Positions 24,561 through 24,986 of a DNA stretch of 24,986 bases are shown here, piece by piece. The stretch comes from Firmicutes bacterium UBA5286. GTDB taxonomy: Bacteria > Bacillota > Proteinivoracia > UBA4975. The notes beneath the pieces are model-generated. The model searched no databases. It saw nothing but the letters and a program-made list of their open reading frames with translations, and was not told the DNA's origin. Positions within the stretch are counted from its first letter, which is position 1. Each line of letters starts with the position of its first letter. Position numbers and translations under genes: made by a program. The DNA lies in assembly GCA_002408465.1 (NCBI GenBank), contig DHSM01000010.1, positions 7,799-32,784 on the forward strand, given 5' to 3'.

Positions 24561-24986
24561 TTAAAATTCCTTCTGCTCAAGACATACAATCTTCCCGCCT
24601 ACCATGGTGAAGACTACATTGAACTCGTCGTCGATGGCGATGAGGTCTGCCTGCTTGCCCTCTTCAATGCTGCCCAGGCGGCCAGATTGGCCAAGGGCCC
24701 GAGCCGGGTTAAGGCTGGCCATATGGACGGCATCTGCCAGGGGGACATTGACCTTTTGCACCAGGTTTTTGACGCCGTCTATGAGCCTGAGGGTGCTTCC
24801 CGCCAGGGATCCCTCTTTCGTCCTGGCAATGCCGTCTTTAACCCGGACCTTCAGTTCACCTAATTCGTATTCCCCGTCCCCCAGTCCCCCCGCCCGCATA
24901 CAGTCGGTGATGAGGATGATGTCCTCTTTATCCTTGCACTTGAGCAGGATTTCAATGACAGGGAAAGCTACATGCACCCCATCGGC
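24561..24986 (-). CDS. nagA: N-acetylglucosamine-6-phosphate deacetylase, 3' part (gene runs off the window)
   Basis: About 141 codons of the C-terminal part are visible. ADGVHVAFP at the window edge is the conserved active-site strand, LITDCMRAGGLGDGEY carries the catalytic Asp of the amidohydrolase fold, and GSLAGSTLRLIDGVKNL, MASLNPARALG and GSIEEGKQADLIAID complete the family pattern. The enzyme removes acetate from GlcNAc-6-phosphate in amino-sugar and cell-wall recycling. The start lies beyond 24986. The reading is intact, unlike its decayed neighbours to the left, so the polysaccharide-gene decay stops before this gene. Confidence 0.94.
   Translation of the reverse strand, partial: ADGVHVAFPVIEILLKCKDKEDIILITDCMRAGGLGDGEYELGELKVRVKDGIARTKEGSLAGSTLRLIDGVKNLVQKVNVPLADAVHMASLNPARALGQSGRLGSIEEGKQADLIAIDDEFNVVFTMVGGKIVCLEQKEF

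Noticed and set aside
24426..24863. Rightward open frame of 145 codons
   Set aside because: It is the complement of the well-conserved nagA coding sequence and its terminator.
1..24986. CRISPR arrays, tRNA or rRNA genes
   Set aside because: No regularly spaced repeats of CRISPR type and no tRNA or rRNA sequence could be recognised on either strand.

Overview
The window looks like chromosomal DNA from a spore-forming, low-to-moderate G+C Bacillota, probably a clostridial anaerobe. The signs are strong GGAGG-type ribosome binding sites, frequent GTG starts, an FMN riboswitch ahead of ribU, two copies of a YheC/YheD-like ATP-grasp gene (a family tied to spore coats) and an N-acetylglucosamine-6-phosphate deacetylase. 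I cannot name a genus from sequence alone.

The left half (about 700-15900) is a defence island. A complete DNA phosphorothioation (Dnd) operon runs rightward in the order dndB-dndC-dndD-dndE-dndA (776-6706). A well-formed promoter and a palindrome at the expected start of transcription lie upstream, and a hairpin terminator lies downstream. Facing it is a leftward four-gene operon: a PLD-nuclease/SF2-helicase fusion, a 63-residue protein, an SMC/DndD-like ATPase and a 151-residue protein of unknown family. No dndFGH genes are visible. I infer that this operon is the restriction partner of the Dnd operon and of a different type from DndFGH. It is broken: a 1.6-kb IS3-family element (8911-10544) splits the ATPase gene. 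The cell would then keep phosphorothioate modification while its presumed nuclease partner is disarmed. Further right are a WapI-like immunity-type gene, a 5'-truncated and frameshifted mcrC remnant, and an intact HNH endonuclease gene.

The middle (16046-17623) holds a terminator, a fragment of a possible ATP-grasp gene, and the riboflavin uptake unit: promoter, FMN riboswitch, switch hairpin and ribU.

The right part (17600-24986) has an intact four-gene operon at 18737-21915: a secreted cysteine-free protein of about 109 mature residues, two MacB/FtsX-type half-permeases and an ABC ATPase. The arrangement resembles bacteriocin export or immunity loci, but I do not recognise the secreted protein. 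Two broken YheC/YheD-like genes flank it as direct repeats. Their 3' halves (about 430 bp) are nearly identical and their 5' halves have diverged. Beyond the second copy lies a decayed sugar-nucleotide/glycosyltransferase fusion (rfbF plus a transferase fragment). The window ends in the 3' part of nagA on the minus strand.

Intact and decayed genes alternate in blocks. This argues for real pseudogenes rather than uniformly poor sequence, although single-base frameshifts need read-level confirmation.
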